NCBI GenBank assembly: GCA_014805025.1
Contig: JAAUYR010000048.1
Location: forward strand, 1-32,107
DNA: 32,107 nt
Direction of reading: 5' to 3'
Source: Clostridia bacterium
Lineage (GTDB): Bacteria > Bacillota > Clostridia > Christensenellales > Borkfalkiaceae
In this document: positions 14,954 through 21,891 of the stretch, piece after piece
How the letters are laid out: each line of letters begins with the position of its first letter
Position numbering within the stretch: position 1 is the first letter of the stretch
Position numbers and translations under genes: made by a program
The notes under the pieces: model-generated
What the model saw: only the letters and a program-made list of their open reading frames with translations
Told to the model about the DNA's origin: nothing
Database searches by the model: none

Positions 14954-15870
14954 AAATAGTTTTTGCCGGCTCGCCCTCGTTTGCCGTGCCTGCGCTTGAA
15001 AGTTTAATTAAGGCGAATAAAAACGTAGTTGCGGTTTTTACGCAGCCGGACAAGCCCACGGGCAGAAAACAGGTTTTAACGCCGACGCCCGTCAAAAGTT
15101 GCGCGCTTTCCAATAATCTTCCCGTTTACGATTTTAAAAAGATACGCGAAAACGTTGAGGCGGTCAAAGCGCTCGGCGCGGATATAATGATAACCTGCGC
15201 CTACGGTCAGATTTTAACGCAGGAAGTTTTGGACTGCTTCCCCGGCGGAGTGTGGAATATCCACGCCTCGCTTTTGCCCAAGTTCCGCGGCGCTTCACCC
15301 ATTCAATCAAGCATATTGTCGGGGGAAACGCACACGGGCGTAACCATAATGAAGACCGAGCTTGAAATTGATACCGGCGATATCCTGCTTGTAAAGCGCA
15401 CGGAAATAGGCAATATGACCTGCGGCGAGCTTACCGAAAAGCTTTCGCTGTTGGGCGCGGAAGCCGCGGTTGAAGCGGTGGAGCTTTTACAGTCGGGCAA
15501 CGCTCAATTAATGTTGCAGGACGACGCAAAAGCCACCTATTGCAAAAAGATAAACAAGGAAGACGGAAAAATAGATTTCAGCGCTAAAACGGCGCATATT
15601 CGGGGGTTAATTAAGGCTTTCAGCCCTCAACCTGCCGCATTCTGCCACTTTGGCGGAGCGGTTTTGAATATATTAAACGCCGAACTAAGCGGCGAAGATT
15701 TTGCCGGAAAGGCCGGCGAGGTTGTAAAGGCGGACAAGCACGGGCTGTTCGTTAAGTGCGGCGACGGCACGCTTGAAATAACCGAGTTGCAGCTGTCGGG
15801 CGGCAAGGTAATGAAAGCAAAAGACTTTGTAAACGGCAGAAAAATAAAGGTGGGGGACTTCCTTGACTAA
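14950..15870 (+). CDS. fmt: Methionyl-tRNA formyltransferase
   Basis: A 306-residue enzyme that formylates initiator Met-tRNA using 10-formyl-tetrahydrofolate. The N-terminal Rossmann-like domain carries the active-site block NIHASLLPKFRGASPIQ (Asn, His and the SLLP loop), and the later segment TGVTIMKTELEIDTGDIL holds the catalytic Asp. The C-terminal OB domain follows (about 205-305). Length is close to the usual 310-315. The start overlaps def (ATGA) with GGAGG just upstream. The end overlaps the next gene by 8 bases. Confidence 0.97.
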   Translation: MKIVFAGSPSFAVPALESLIKANKNVVAVFTQPDKPTGRKQVLTPTPVKSCALSNNLPVYDFKKIRENVEAVKALGADIMITCAYGQILTQEVLDCFPGGVWNIHASLLPKFRGASPIQSSILSGETHTGVTIMKTELEIDTGDILLVKRTEIGNMTCGELTEKLSLLGAEAAVEAVELLQSGNAQLMLQDDAKATYCKKINKEDGKIDFSAKTAHIRGLIKAFSPQPAAFCHFGGAVLNILNAELSGEDFAGKAGEVVKADKHGLFVKCGDGTLEITELQLSGGKVMKAKDFVNGRKIKVGDFLD

Positions 15871-17080
15871 TCCGCTTTGCGACCCCTATTTTATACTTTC
15901 GAAAGTTTACGGGGGCAAATTTTTAAAACAGGCCATAGCGGAGACCGCGGTAGAGCCTCTGCATAAGGCGCGCACAGTAAAGATATGCTACGGAGTCCTC
16001 GAAAAGGACGTTTATTTGGAGCATATCATAGGGGCAAACGTAAAAAAGCAACCCAAAAGCTCGGTAAAAATTATCCTTAAAACGGCCGTGTATATGTTGG
16101 AGTTTATGCAAAAGCACGATTATATGGTCGTGGATTTTGCGGTAGAGCTTACCAAAAAACTCGGCAAGGAGGGCGCGGCAGGGTTTGTAAACGCGTTCCT
16201 GCGTTCGTACAAAATACCCGAGCTTCCAGAAAAAACCGAGGAGCGGCTTTCGGTAGAGTGCAGTGCGCCGGTATGGCTCGTTAAAAAGCTGAAACGCAGC
16301 TACAAGAGCGAAACGGCGGATATACTCAACGCGCCGAGTCTGGGCGTGTGCGTGCGCTTTGAGCGCGGCGCGGAAAAATACCTTGACAAACCGCATACGA
16401 ACACTCCGTTTGAAAACGTTTATATTTTTGAGAACTTCGTCCGCGACGAAAATTTTTTTGCAGGTGATTATACCTTTCAGTCGGTTGGCTCGGTTGCAAT
16501 TTGCTCGGCAATCGAAGGCGGCGGCAATCTTTTGGACGCTTGCGCCGCACCGGGCGGTAAATCGGTTTTGCTTTCAAAAAAGTTTGAAACGGTGGTGGCT
16601 TCGGAATTGCACGCCCACAGGGTGGAGCTTATCGAATCTTACAAGAGCCGAATGGGCGCAAACAACGTTACTGCCGCTTTGGGCGACGGCACAATTTTTA
16701 ACCCCGATTACGAGGGCAGGTTCGACGCAGTGCTTTGCGACGTTCCCTGTTCGGGTACGGGGGTTATAAACGAAAACCCGGATATAAAGCTTTTCCGCAA
16801 GGAAGAGGACGTTGAAAGCCTTACAAAAACCCAGCTTAAAATTTTGGAAAACTGTTCGCGCTACGTTAAAAGCGGCGGCAGTTTGTACTATTCTACCTGC
16901 TCGGTTCTGCCCGAGGAAAACGACAGTGTGGTATACAATTTTTTGCAGTTGCACCCCGAATATGCCTTAAATAAGCCGAATTGCGCGCTTAACCACAGGC
17001 AAACAAAGCTCGGTTTGCAGTTCCTGCCGCATATATCTTTGGGCGCAGGTTTCTACCTTACGGCTTTTAAAAAACTTTGA
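15863..17080 (+). CDS. rsmB: 16S rRNA m5C967 methyltransferase RsmB
   Basis: A 405-residue protein with an N-terminal NusB-like RNA-binding domain (about residues 1-130) and a C-terminal SAM-dependent RNA cytosine-C5 methyltransferase domain. It shows the SAM site LLDACAAPGGKS, the proline-cysteine motif DVPCSGTG (C296) and the nucleophile motif STCS (C346). The target is assigned from the family (C967 of 16S rRNA). The start is TTG inside the fmt 3' end, behind GGTGGGGG; no better start exists before the NusB-like part. It is followed by rlmN after one base. Confidence 0.93.
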   Translation: MTNPLCDPYFILSKVYGGKFLKQAIAETAVEPLHKARTVKICYGVLEKDVYLEHIIGANVKKQPKSSVKIILKTAVYMLEFMQKHDYMVVDFAVELTKKLGKEGAAGFVNAFLRSYKIPELPEKTEERLSVECSAPVWLVKKLKRSYKSETADILNAPSLGVCVRFERGAEKYLDKPHTNTPFENVYIFENFVRDENFFAGDYTFQSVGSVAICSAIEGGGNLLDACAAPGGKSVLLSKKFETVVASELHAHRVELIESYKSRMGANNVTAALGDGTIFNPDYEGRFDAVLCDVPCSGTGVINENPDIKLFRKEEDVESLTKTQLKILENCSRYVKSGGSLYYSTCSVLPEENDSVVYNFLQLHPEYALNKPNCALNHRQTKLGLQFLPHISLGAGFYLTAFKKL

Positions 17081-17081
17081 T

Positions 17082-18125
17082 ATGAAAAAAATTTTGCAGG
17101 ATTTAAACTACAACGCGCTTGAAGAGCTTACGCTTTCCTTAGGAGAAAAGAAGTTCCGCGCAAAACAGCTTTACGACGGACTTATGCTCGGCAAAAAGAT
17201 TTCCGAAATCAACGTGCCGTCGCAACTGCGCGAGCGGCTTTTGGAAGAATACGAGGACGAGCCGGTTGCAATTTTAAAAACTTTCCGCTCGTCGGACGGC
17301 ACTGAAAAATACCTGTTTTCGCTTGCCGACGGCAACGTTATAGAGGGCGTTTTAATGAGCTACAAGTACGGCAACACTCAGTGCGTTTCAACGCAGGTCG
17401 GCTGCCGTATGGGCTGTAAGTTCTGCGCAAGTACTTTGGGCGGACTTGTGCGCAATTTGACCTCGGGCGAAATTTTATCGCAGGTTTTAAAGGTAAACGC
17501 GCTGCACGGCGGCTCGCTTAATAAGCGCGCCGTAACAAACCTTGTTTTAATGGGCAGCGGCGAGCCTTTGGATAACTATACCGAGGTTATAATCTTTTTA
17601 AAGAACGTTACCGCCGAGGGCGGAATTAATATTTCGGCGCGTAATATCTCGCTTTCAACCTGCGGTCTCGTTGATAAAATTTACGAGCTTGCGGACGAGA
17701 ATTTGCCCGTAAACTTGACCATATCCCTGCACCAAACCACCGACGAGGGGCGTGCGCGCACCATGCCGATAGCAAAAAAGTACAGCATTTCGGAAATTTT
17801 AAAGGCTTGCTCGTATTACTTCGAAAAGACGGGCAGGCGGTATATTTTCGAGTATTCGCTGATAGCCGGAGAGAACTGCGACAAGACCCACGCGGACGAG
17901 CTTATCAGGCTTTTGAAGGGCAGGCCCTGCCACGTCAATTTGATAAGGCTTAACGAGGTGGAGGAGCGCACGCTTAAAACCGTAACCGAAAAACAGGCAT
18001 ATTGCTTTTTGGGTCTTTTGGAAAAGGGCGGACTTTCGGCAACGCTGCGCAGGCAGATAGGCGCGGATATAGGCGGAGCCTGCGGACAGCTTCGCGCCGG
18101 ATACTTAAAAGGAGAAAACTTATGA
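17082..18125 (+). CDS. rlmN: Dual-specificity 23S rRNA/tRNA adenine-C2 methyltransferase RlmN
   Basis: A 347-residue radical SAM enzyme that makes 2-methyladenosine at A2503 of 23S rRNA and A37 of some tRNAs. The iron-sulphur cluster motif CRMGCKFC gives C108, C112 and C115. The GEP motif (GSGEPLDNY) and the C-terminal catalytic Cys in GADIGGACGQLRA are also visible. It overlaps rpe by 4 bases (ATGA). In Bacillus prpC, prkC and rsgA lie between rlmN and rpe; here they are absent. The Cfr resistance methyltransferase is related, but length and operon place favour RlmN. Confidence 0.96.
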   Translation: MKKILQDLNYNALEELTLSLGEKKFRAKQLYDGLMLGKKISEINVPSQLRERLLEEYEDEPVAILKTFRSSDGTEKYLFSLADGNVIEGVLMSYKYGNTQCVSTQVGCRMGCKFCASTLGGLVRNLTSGEILSQVLKVNALHGGSLNKRAVTNLVLMGSGEPLDNYTEVIIFLKNVTAEGGINISARNISLSTCGLVDKIYELADENLPVNLTISLHQTTDEGRARTMPIAKKYSISEILKACSYYFEKTGRRYIFEYSLIAGENCDKTHADELIRLLKGRPCHVNLIRLNEVEERTLKTVTEKQAYCFLGLLEKGGLSATLRRQIGADIGGACGQLRAGYLKGENL

Positions 18126-18787
18126 ATATCAAAATTGCGCCGTCGATACTTTCGGCAGATTTTTCGGTAATGGGCGAGGCAATAAAAAAGCTTGAAATAA
18201 GCGGCGCGGATTTAATTCACTGCGACGTCATGGACGGAAGCTTTGTAGAGCCTATAACGTTCGGGGGGCAGATGGTCAAAAACATTCGGCCGCTTACAAA
18301 GCTGCCTTTGGACGTGCATTTGATGATAGAGCATCCCAAAACACAGATTAAGTTTTTTGCCGAGGCCGGTGCGGATATAATAACCGTGCATTACGAGGCC
18401 TGCAAAAAAATTTCCGACACTTATCTTAAAGAAACGCTGGAACTTATTAAGTCCTACGGTATAAAGTGCGGCGCGGTTGTCAACCCCGACGTGCCCGTGG
18501 AAAACATTTTCCCCGTATTCGGGCTTTGCGATATGGTGCTGTTGATGTCGGTATTCCCCGGCTACGGCGGACAGAAGTTTATTCCGGAAGTTCTTGAAAA
18601 AGTCAAAAAGGCGCGCGAGTACGCCGTTAAAACCGGCAGGCCCGAAATGGATATAGAAATCGACGGCGGTGTAACAGAGGAAAACGCTAAGGCTATAAAA
18701 GAAGTGGGCGCGAACGTGCTTGTAGCCGGCTCTACGGTGTTCAAATCAAGCGATATGGCGGCAACGATTTTATCGCTTAAAAAATAA
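18122..18787 (+). CDS. rpe: Ribulose-phosphate 3-epimerase
   Basis: A 221-residue TIM-barrel enzyme interconverting ribulose 5-phosphate and xylulose 5-phosphate in the pentose phosphate pathway. Family motifs are APSILSADF (residues 5-13), HCDVMDGSFV, HLMIEHP, MSVFPGYGGQKF and the phosphate-binding DGGV. The start at ATG 18122 follows AGGAG within the rlmN end; the frame stays open 40 codons further upstream, but that part is rlmN in another frame. It ends the overlapped operon. No strong terminator follows before spoVM. Confidence 0.96.
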   Translation: MNIKIAPSILSADFSVMGEAIKKLEISGADLIHCDVMDGSFVEPITFGGQMVKNIRPLTKLPLDVHLMIEHPKTQIKFFAEAGADIITVHYEACKKISDTYLKETLELIKSYGIKCGAVVNPDVPVENIFPVFGLCDMVLLMSVFPGYGGQKFIPEVLEKVKKAREYAVKTGRPEMDIEIDGGVTEENAKAIKEVGANVLVAGSTVFKSSDMAATILSLKK

Positions 18788-18814
18788 TTTTTGTAACCTT
18801 TGAACGGGTTGCGG

Positions 18815-18822
18815 CATATAAT
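18815..18822 (+). promoter_or_regulatory. Possible -10 element of a sporulation promoter before spoVM
   Basis: CATATAAT resembles the sigma-E -10 consensus CATACAAT. No matching -35 box is clear, and a sigma-A reading (TATAAT) also lacks a well-spaced -35. spoVM is a sigma-E target in Bacillus, which is the reason to note it. Confidence 0.25.
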
Positions 18823-18852
18823 AATTGCAGAGATATTTTTAAAGGGGAAGTT

Positions 18853-18921
18853 ATGACTGTAATCTGCATAAAGCCGCCTAAACCCGTAAGGAAAATTTTA
18901 AGGCTTATTCTTCACAAATGA
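18853..18921 (+). CDS. spoVM: SpoVM, 22-residue spore morphogenetic peptide
   Basis: The ATG at 18853 with AGGGGAA upstream encodes a 22-residue amphipathic basic peptide starting MTVICIKPPKPVRKILRL. Compared from memory with Bacillus SpoVM (26 residues), it keeps Ile6, Lys7, Pro9, Lys10, Ile15, Arg17 and Leu20 at the same positions. SpoVM is a helix that senses the curved forespore membrane and anchors SpoIVA, the base of the spore coat. The place is also right: in Bacillus spoVM lies after rpe-thiN and next to the opposite-strand rpmB, with yloU-yloV beyond. It overlaps the next gene by 4 bases (ATGA). Such a short gene is easily missed by automatic annotation. Confidence 0.85.
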   Translation: MTVICIKPPKPVRKILRLILHK

Positions 18922-19844
18922 ATTACGTAGATTTACACTGCGACACTCTGACGGAGAGCGCAAAATCCGGCCATGATTTACGCTGTGCCGCGTTGCAGAC
19001 CAACCTTGAAAAACTTAAAAAAAGCGGATGTGCGGCGCAGTGCTTTGCGATATTTACGCAGGGCGAAAACGCCGCACGCTTTTTTGAGGAAAGTTTGAAT
19101 TGGTACGGCAATATGCTTGAATTAAACGCAGATTTGGCCGTACCCGTGCTGAATTCAAGCTGTTTAGACGGGGACAAACTCGGCTGTATACTGACGGTTG
19201 AAAACCTCGGCTTTATAGGCGAGGATTTGAGCCGCCTTACGGAGCTTAAAGCGTCAGGCGTAAAAATGGCTTCGCTTGTATGGAACTTTGAAAACTCGCT
19301 TGCCGCGCCGAACCTCATATTTAAAGACGGCTTGCCGCAGTTTGAAAGGCGCAATGATATGGGCCTTACAAAGCTCGGCAGAGAGGCCGTAGAGAGGCTT
19401 AGGGAGCTTAAAATAATAATAGATATATCTCACCTTTCCGACGGCGGCGCGGAAGAAATTTTATCGACTAGCAAGGAGCCGGTAGTTGCAAGCCATTCCA
19501 ACGCCGCGGAAGTTTGCAACGTCAGCCGCAACCTTACCGACGCGCAAATAAAAAAAGTCGCCGACAGCGGCGGAGTTATCGGCGTAAATTTCTGTAAAGA
19601 TTTTTTAGGCCCGGGCGATACGTTCGACTGCGTTTTGCGGCACGTCAAGCATATAATTAATGTTGGCGGCGAGGACGTGGTTGCGCTCGGCAGCGATTTC
19701 GACGGTATTCCGGCGCCTCCCGGGTTAGAGGACTGCGCGCGTATGCCGAACCTTTTGGAATATCTTTCAAAAGAAATTCCGTTCGGCGCTTTGGAAAAGC
19801 TTTGCTTTAAAAACTTTCTGCGCGTATTAAAGCATTTCGATTAA
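18918..19844 (+). CDS. M19-family membrane dipeptidase (renal dipeptidase type)
   Basis: A 308-residue amidohydrolase-fold dipeptidase. The metal ligands are seen in HCDT (H8, D10), a Glu in LTVENLGF, and His residues in DISHLSD and ASHSNAAEV. The conserved GSDFDG follows near the end. The family cleaves dipeptides, often with a D-amino acid at the C-terminal side, and may recycle cell-wall peptides. There is no signal peptide, so despite the family name it is probably cytosolic. Its ATG overlaps the spoVM stop, so it is read from the spoVM transcript and could be coupled to it. Confidence 0.93.
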   Translation: MNYVDLHCDTLTESAKSGHDLRCAALQTNLEKLKKSGCAAQCFAIFTQGENAARFFEESLNWYGNMLELNADLAVPVLNSSCLDGDKLGCILTVENLGFIGEDLSRLTELKASGVKMASLVWNFENSLAAPNLIFKDGLPQFERRNDMGLTKLGREAVERLRELKIIIDISHLSDGGAEEILSTSKEPVVASHSNAAEVCNVSRNLTDAQIKKVADSGGVIGVNFCKDFLGPGDTFDCVLRHVKHIINVGGEDVVALGSDFDGIPAPPGLEDCARMPNLLEYLSKEIPFGALEKLCFKNFLRVLKHFD

Positions 19845-19847
19845 CGC

Positions 19848-19876
19848 TTGCAATTACTTGCGAAACGTGATAAAAT
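19848..19876 (+). promoter_or_regulatory. Sigma-A type promoter of the leucine-rich lipoprotein gene
   Basis: TTGCAA (19848-19853), a 17-base spacer and TAAAAT (19871-19876) lie 26 bases before the proposed ATG. Confidence 0.55.
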
Positions 19877-19902
19877 ATCCGCATATTATACTGTGGGTAA
19901 TA

Positions 19903-20946
19903 ATGATGAAGAAAAAAATTATTGCCGCCGTTATGGCGGCTTTATTGGTTATAGCCGGCGTGCCCTTTATTTCGGGTTGCAGTGCGAGCGCAGCGTATAC
20001 TCTTTGCGAGGACGATTTCGGCGAAAAGTATTATACGGTGAAATGTACGGGCTTTACTTCGGCTTTGAACGGAGTGCTTGAAATTCCCGAAACTTACGGC
20101 GAGGGCGAAGACAGTGCGCCCGTAAGAGTTATATCCCGGGAAGCTTTCCGCGGCACTAATATAACCGAGCTTGTAATTCCGGCCTCTGTAAAGCAAATCG
20201 ATATGGCGGCTTTCGCGAACTGCGGAATGCTTAAAAAGGTCACTTTTGCCGAGGGCAGTCCGCTTACGGAAATTTCCCAGGGGCAGTTCGGCTACTGCAA
20301 TTCGCTTACGGAGGTTATTCTTCCGCAGGGTTTGCAGAAGATAGGCGTTTACGCGTTTACCGGTTGCAAGCACTTAATGAATATAGAACTACCCCAAACG
20401 CTTACCGAAATAAGCAGTCAGGCGTTCAGCGAGTGCGAGTTTTTGCAAAGCATAAACCTGCCCGAGGGGCTTAAAACGATAGGCGAGCGCGCGTTTTATA
20501 TGTCGGGACTTACCGAAATTACGGTGCCGTCAAGCGTAAAGGACGTTACCGTAACGACGGAAAACGACAAGGGTGAAGAGGTTTCCGAGGTGCGTTACGG
20601 CCTTGGCGTAGGCGCGTTCTGGTGTTGCGAGAGCCTTAAAACGGCTAAAATCTACGCTGAAATAGAAACAATAACGTCAAGCGTTTTCGGGTACTGCACG
20701 CAGCTTGAAGAAATTTATTTGCCCACGACGCTCAAAAAGATAGACGGGGCTAAGTACGTTGACGGCGCGTTCTATTGCGGACATGCTTTCCACAACGACC
20801 CTGCGCTTAAAAAAGTTTACTTTGCCGGGAGCGAGGCCGAGTGGCAAAGCGTGGAGGTTGTTGCTAACTCCGTAACGATAGGCGGAGAAACTTCCGATAA
20901 CTTGGCAATTTTGAACGCAGCAAAAACGTATAACGCGAATTATTGA
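19903..20946 (+). CDS. BspA-type leucine-rich-repeat surface lipoprotein
   Basis: A 347-residue protein with a lipoprotein signal (MMKKKII start, hydrophobic core, lipobox ISGC, C26). It is followed by about eight repeats of roughly 23 residues of the LRR_5/BspA type (patterns such as LTEVILPQGLQKIGVYAFTGC). These repeats form a curved sheet used in adhesion or protein binding at the cell surface, and are common in gut and oral bacteria. I prefer ATG 19903 because the signal peptide then starts normally and a promoter lies just before; the frame stays open to a TTG at 19858. The ribosome site (GTGGGT) is weak. The ligand cannot be told. Confidence 0.88.
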   Translation: MMKKKIIAAVMAALLVIAGVPFISGCSASAAYTLCEDDFGEKYYTVKCTGFTSALNGVLEIPETYGEGEDSAPVRVISREAFRGTNITELVIPASVKQIDMAAFANCGMLKKVTFAEGSPLTEISQGQFGYCNSLTEVILPQGLQKIGVYAFTGCKHLMNIELPQTLTEISSQAFSECEFLQSINLPEGLKTIGERAFYMSGLTEITVPSSVKDVTVTTENDKGEEVSEVRYGLGVGAFWCCESLKTAKIYAEIETITSSVFGYCTQLEEIYLPTTLKKIDGAKYVDGAFYCGHAFHNDPALKKVYFAGSEAEWQSVEVVANSVTIGGETSDNLAILNAAKTYNANY

Positions 20947-20964
20947 TAATTATTACGTATGAAA

Positions 20965-20996
20965 AAGCCGCCCACCGAAAACTCGGTGGGCGGCTT
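20965..20996 (-). terminator. Terminator shared by rpmB and the leucine-rich lipoprotein gene
   Basis: A 14-bp perfect stem (20965-20978 with 20983-20996, core GCCGCCCACCGA) has an AAAC loop. On the minus strand it is followed by TTTTT-C, so it mainly serves rpmB; for the plus strand the T-tract is weak. Confidence 0.85.
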
Positions 20997-21015
20997 AAAT
21001 CAACGCGTAATTTAT

Positions 21016-21198
21016 TTACGCGCGCTCTACGGTTTTAAGGCATCTTGCGCAGACGTAACCTGTAACCTGCTTGCCGCCGTCCATATACGAAACTTTCTGA
21101 ACGTTAGCTTTAAACGTTCTTCTCGTTCTCCTCTTGGAGTGGCTTACGTTGTTGCCCGTTGTCTGACCCTTTCCGCAAACTGTGCATACTCTCGACAT
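21016..21198 (-). CDS. rpmB: Large ribosomal subunit protein bL28
   Basis: A 60-residue ribosomal protein beginning [20 protein letters not shown], with the basic KRRTRRTF stretch and ending [11 protein letters not shown]. The CxxC pairs at both ends mark the zinc-binding C+ form of L28, which does not depend on zinc-shortage replacement. The start is set at 21198 by a GGAGG site; the frame is open 25 codons further upstream but without support. It is transcribed against its neighbours, as in Bacillus, where rpmB also lies opposite between spoVM and yloU. Confidence 0.96.
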   Translation of the reverse strand: MSRVCTVCGKGQTTGNNVSHSKRRTRRTFKANVQKVSYMDGGKQVTGYVCARCLKTVERA

Positions 21199-21285
21199 AA
21201 TAATTATACCTCCGTGGGTTAATCGGTCGGGGAAAACCCCGAAAATAAGCTGAAAATAAAGCCGTTTTTTCAAGCGACCTCACTT

Positions 21286-21314
21286 AATATAACACTCATT
21301 TAAAAAAAAATCAA
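21286..21314 (-). promoter_or_regulatory. Sigma-A type promoter of rpmB
   Basis: On the minus strand TTGATT (21314-21309), a 17-base spacer and TATATT (21291-21286). Start near 21279, about 80 bases before the rpmB ATG. Confidence 0.55.
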
Positions 21315-21407
21315 TTAAAATTGCCGTTAAAGTTTTAATTTTTTGGTTATTTTCCAAAATAATTTTAATCAAAGTTCAACGAATTTCGTCTTTTCGTCGG
21401 CAAACAC

Positions 21408-21436
21408 TTGCAAAATATTATTTAATGGTATAAAAT
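21408..21436 (+). promoter_or_regulatory. Sigma-A type promoter of yloU-fakA
   Basis: TTGCAA (21408-21413), a 17-base spacer and TAAAAT (21431-21436), 21 bases before the yloU start. A TATAAA overlaps at a shorter spacing. Confidence 0.65.
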
Positions 21437-21457
21437 AACAAAGCAAAAGGAGAAAAA

Positions 21458-21808
21458 ATGTCGGTCAATACAAGCAACGTTTACGGTAAAATTTCAATAT
21501 CCGACCAGGCCATCGCAAAGGTGGCTAAAAACGCTGCGCTCGAATGTTACGGCATCGTCGGCACTGCCGCGCGCAGCATAGGCGATTCTCTTTCCGAACT
21601 CTTAAAAAAGCAGCCCGACGGCCGCGGTATTAAAGTGGTAACGTCCGGCGACAGAATTTTTATAGACGTCAACGTCATAATTAAGTACGGTGTTTCCATC
21701 AACGCCGTTGCGGAGTCATTGAAAGAGAGTGTTAAATACAAAGTTGAAAGGTTCACGGGAATGATAGTGGACACTGTCAACGTAAACATAATAGGGGTAA
21801 AGCTTTAA
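21458..21808 (+). CDS. Asp23/Gls24 family protein (YloU-like)
   Basis: A 116-residue protein of the Asp23/Gls24 family. The conserved start GKISISDQAIAKVAKNAALECYGIVG and the later segment DVNVIIKYGVSINAVAESLKESVKYKVE are characteristic. Family members are linked to the envelope and alkaline stress; the Bacillus homologue next to the fatty-acid kinase gene is yloU, of unsettled function. The ATG follows AAGGAG. It is the first gene before fakA, an order kept across Firmicutes. A terminator-like hairpin overlaps its stop codon and may lower fakA expression. Confidence 0.93.
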   Translation: MSVNTSNVYGKISISDQAIAKVAKNAALECYGIVGTAARSIGDSLSELLKKQPDGRGIKVVTSGDRIFIDVNVIIKYGVSINAVAESLKESVKYKVERFTGMIVDTVNVNIIGVKL

Positions 21809-21828
21809 ATTTCGGCTACCCCTTTTTA
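21793..21828 (+). terminator. Terminator-like hairpin across the yloU stop codon
   Basis: AGGGGTA (21793-21799, inside the coding end) pairs with TACCCCT (21817-21823) and is followed by TTTTT. The loop contains the stop codon, so translating ribosomes could keep the hairpin open. Likely partial termination before fakA. Confidence 0.5.
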
Positions 21829-21891
21829 TTGTATTTCGGCGCAATGAAAATACCTTTTAATTTGTTCATACTTTAAATTTTCAGGAGTAAT

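Noticed and set aside
18002-18121. N-terminal extension of rpe by 40 codons
   Set aside because: It lies within rlmN in another frame and codes for nothing like an epimerase; ATG 18122 has a ribosome site and the normal family start.
21199-21273. N-terminal extension of rpmB by 25 codons
   Set aside because: The GGAGG site before ATG 21198 and the normal L28 N-terminus fix the shorter start.
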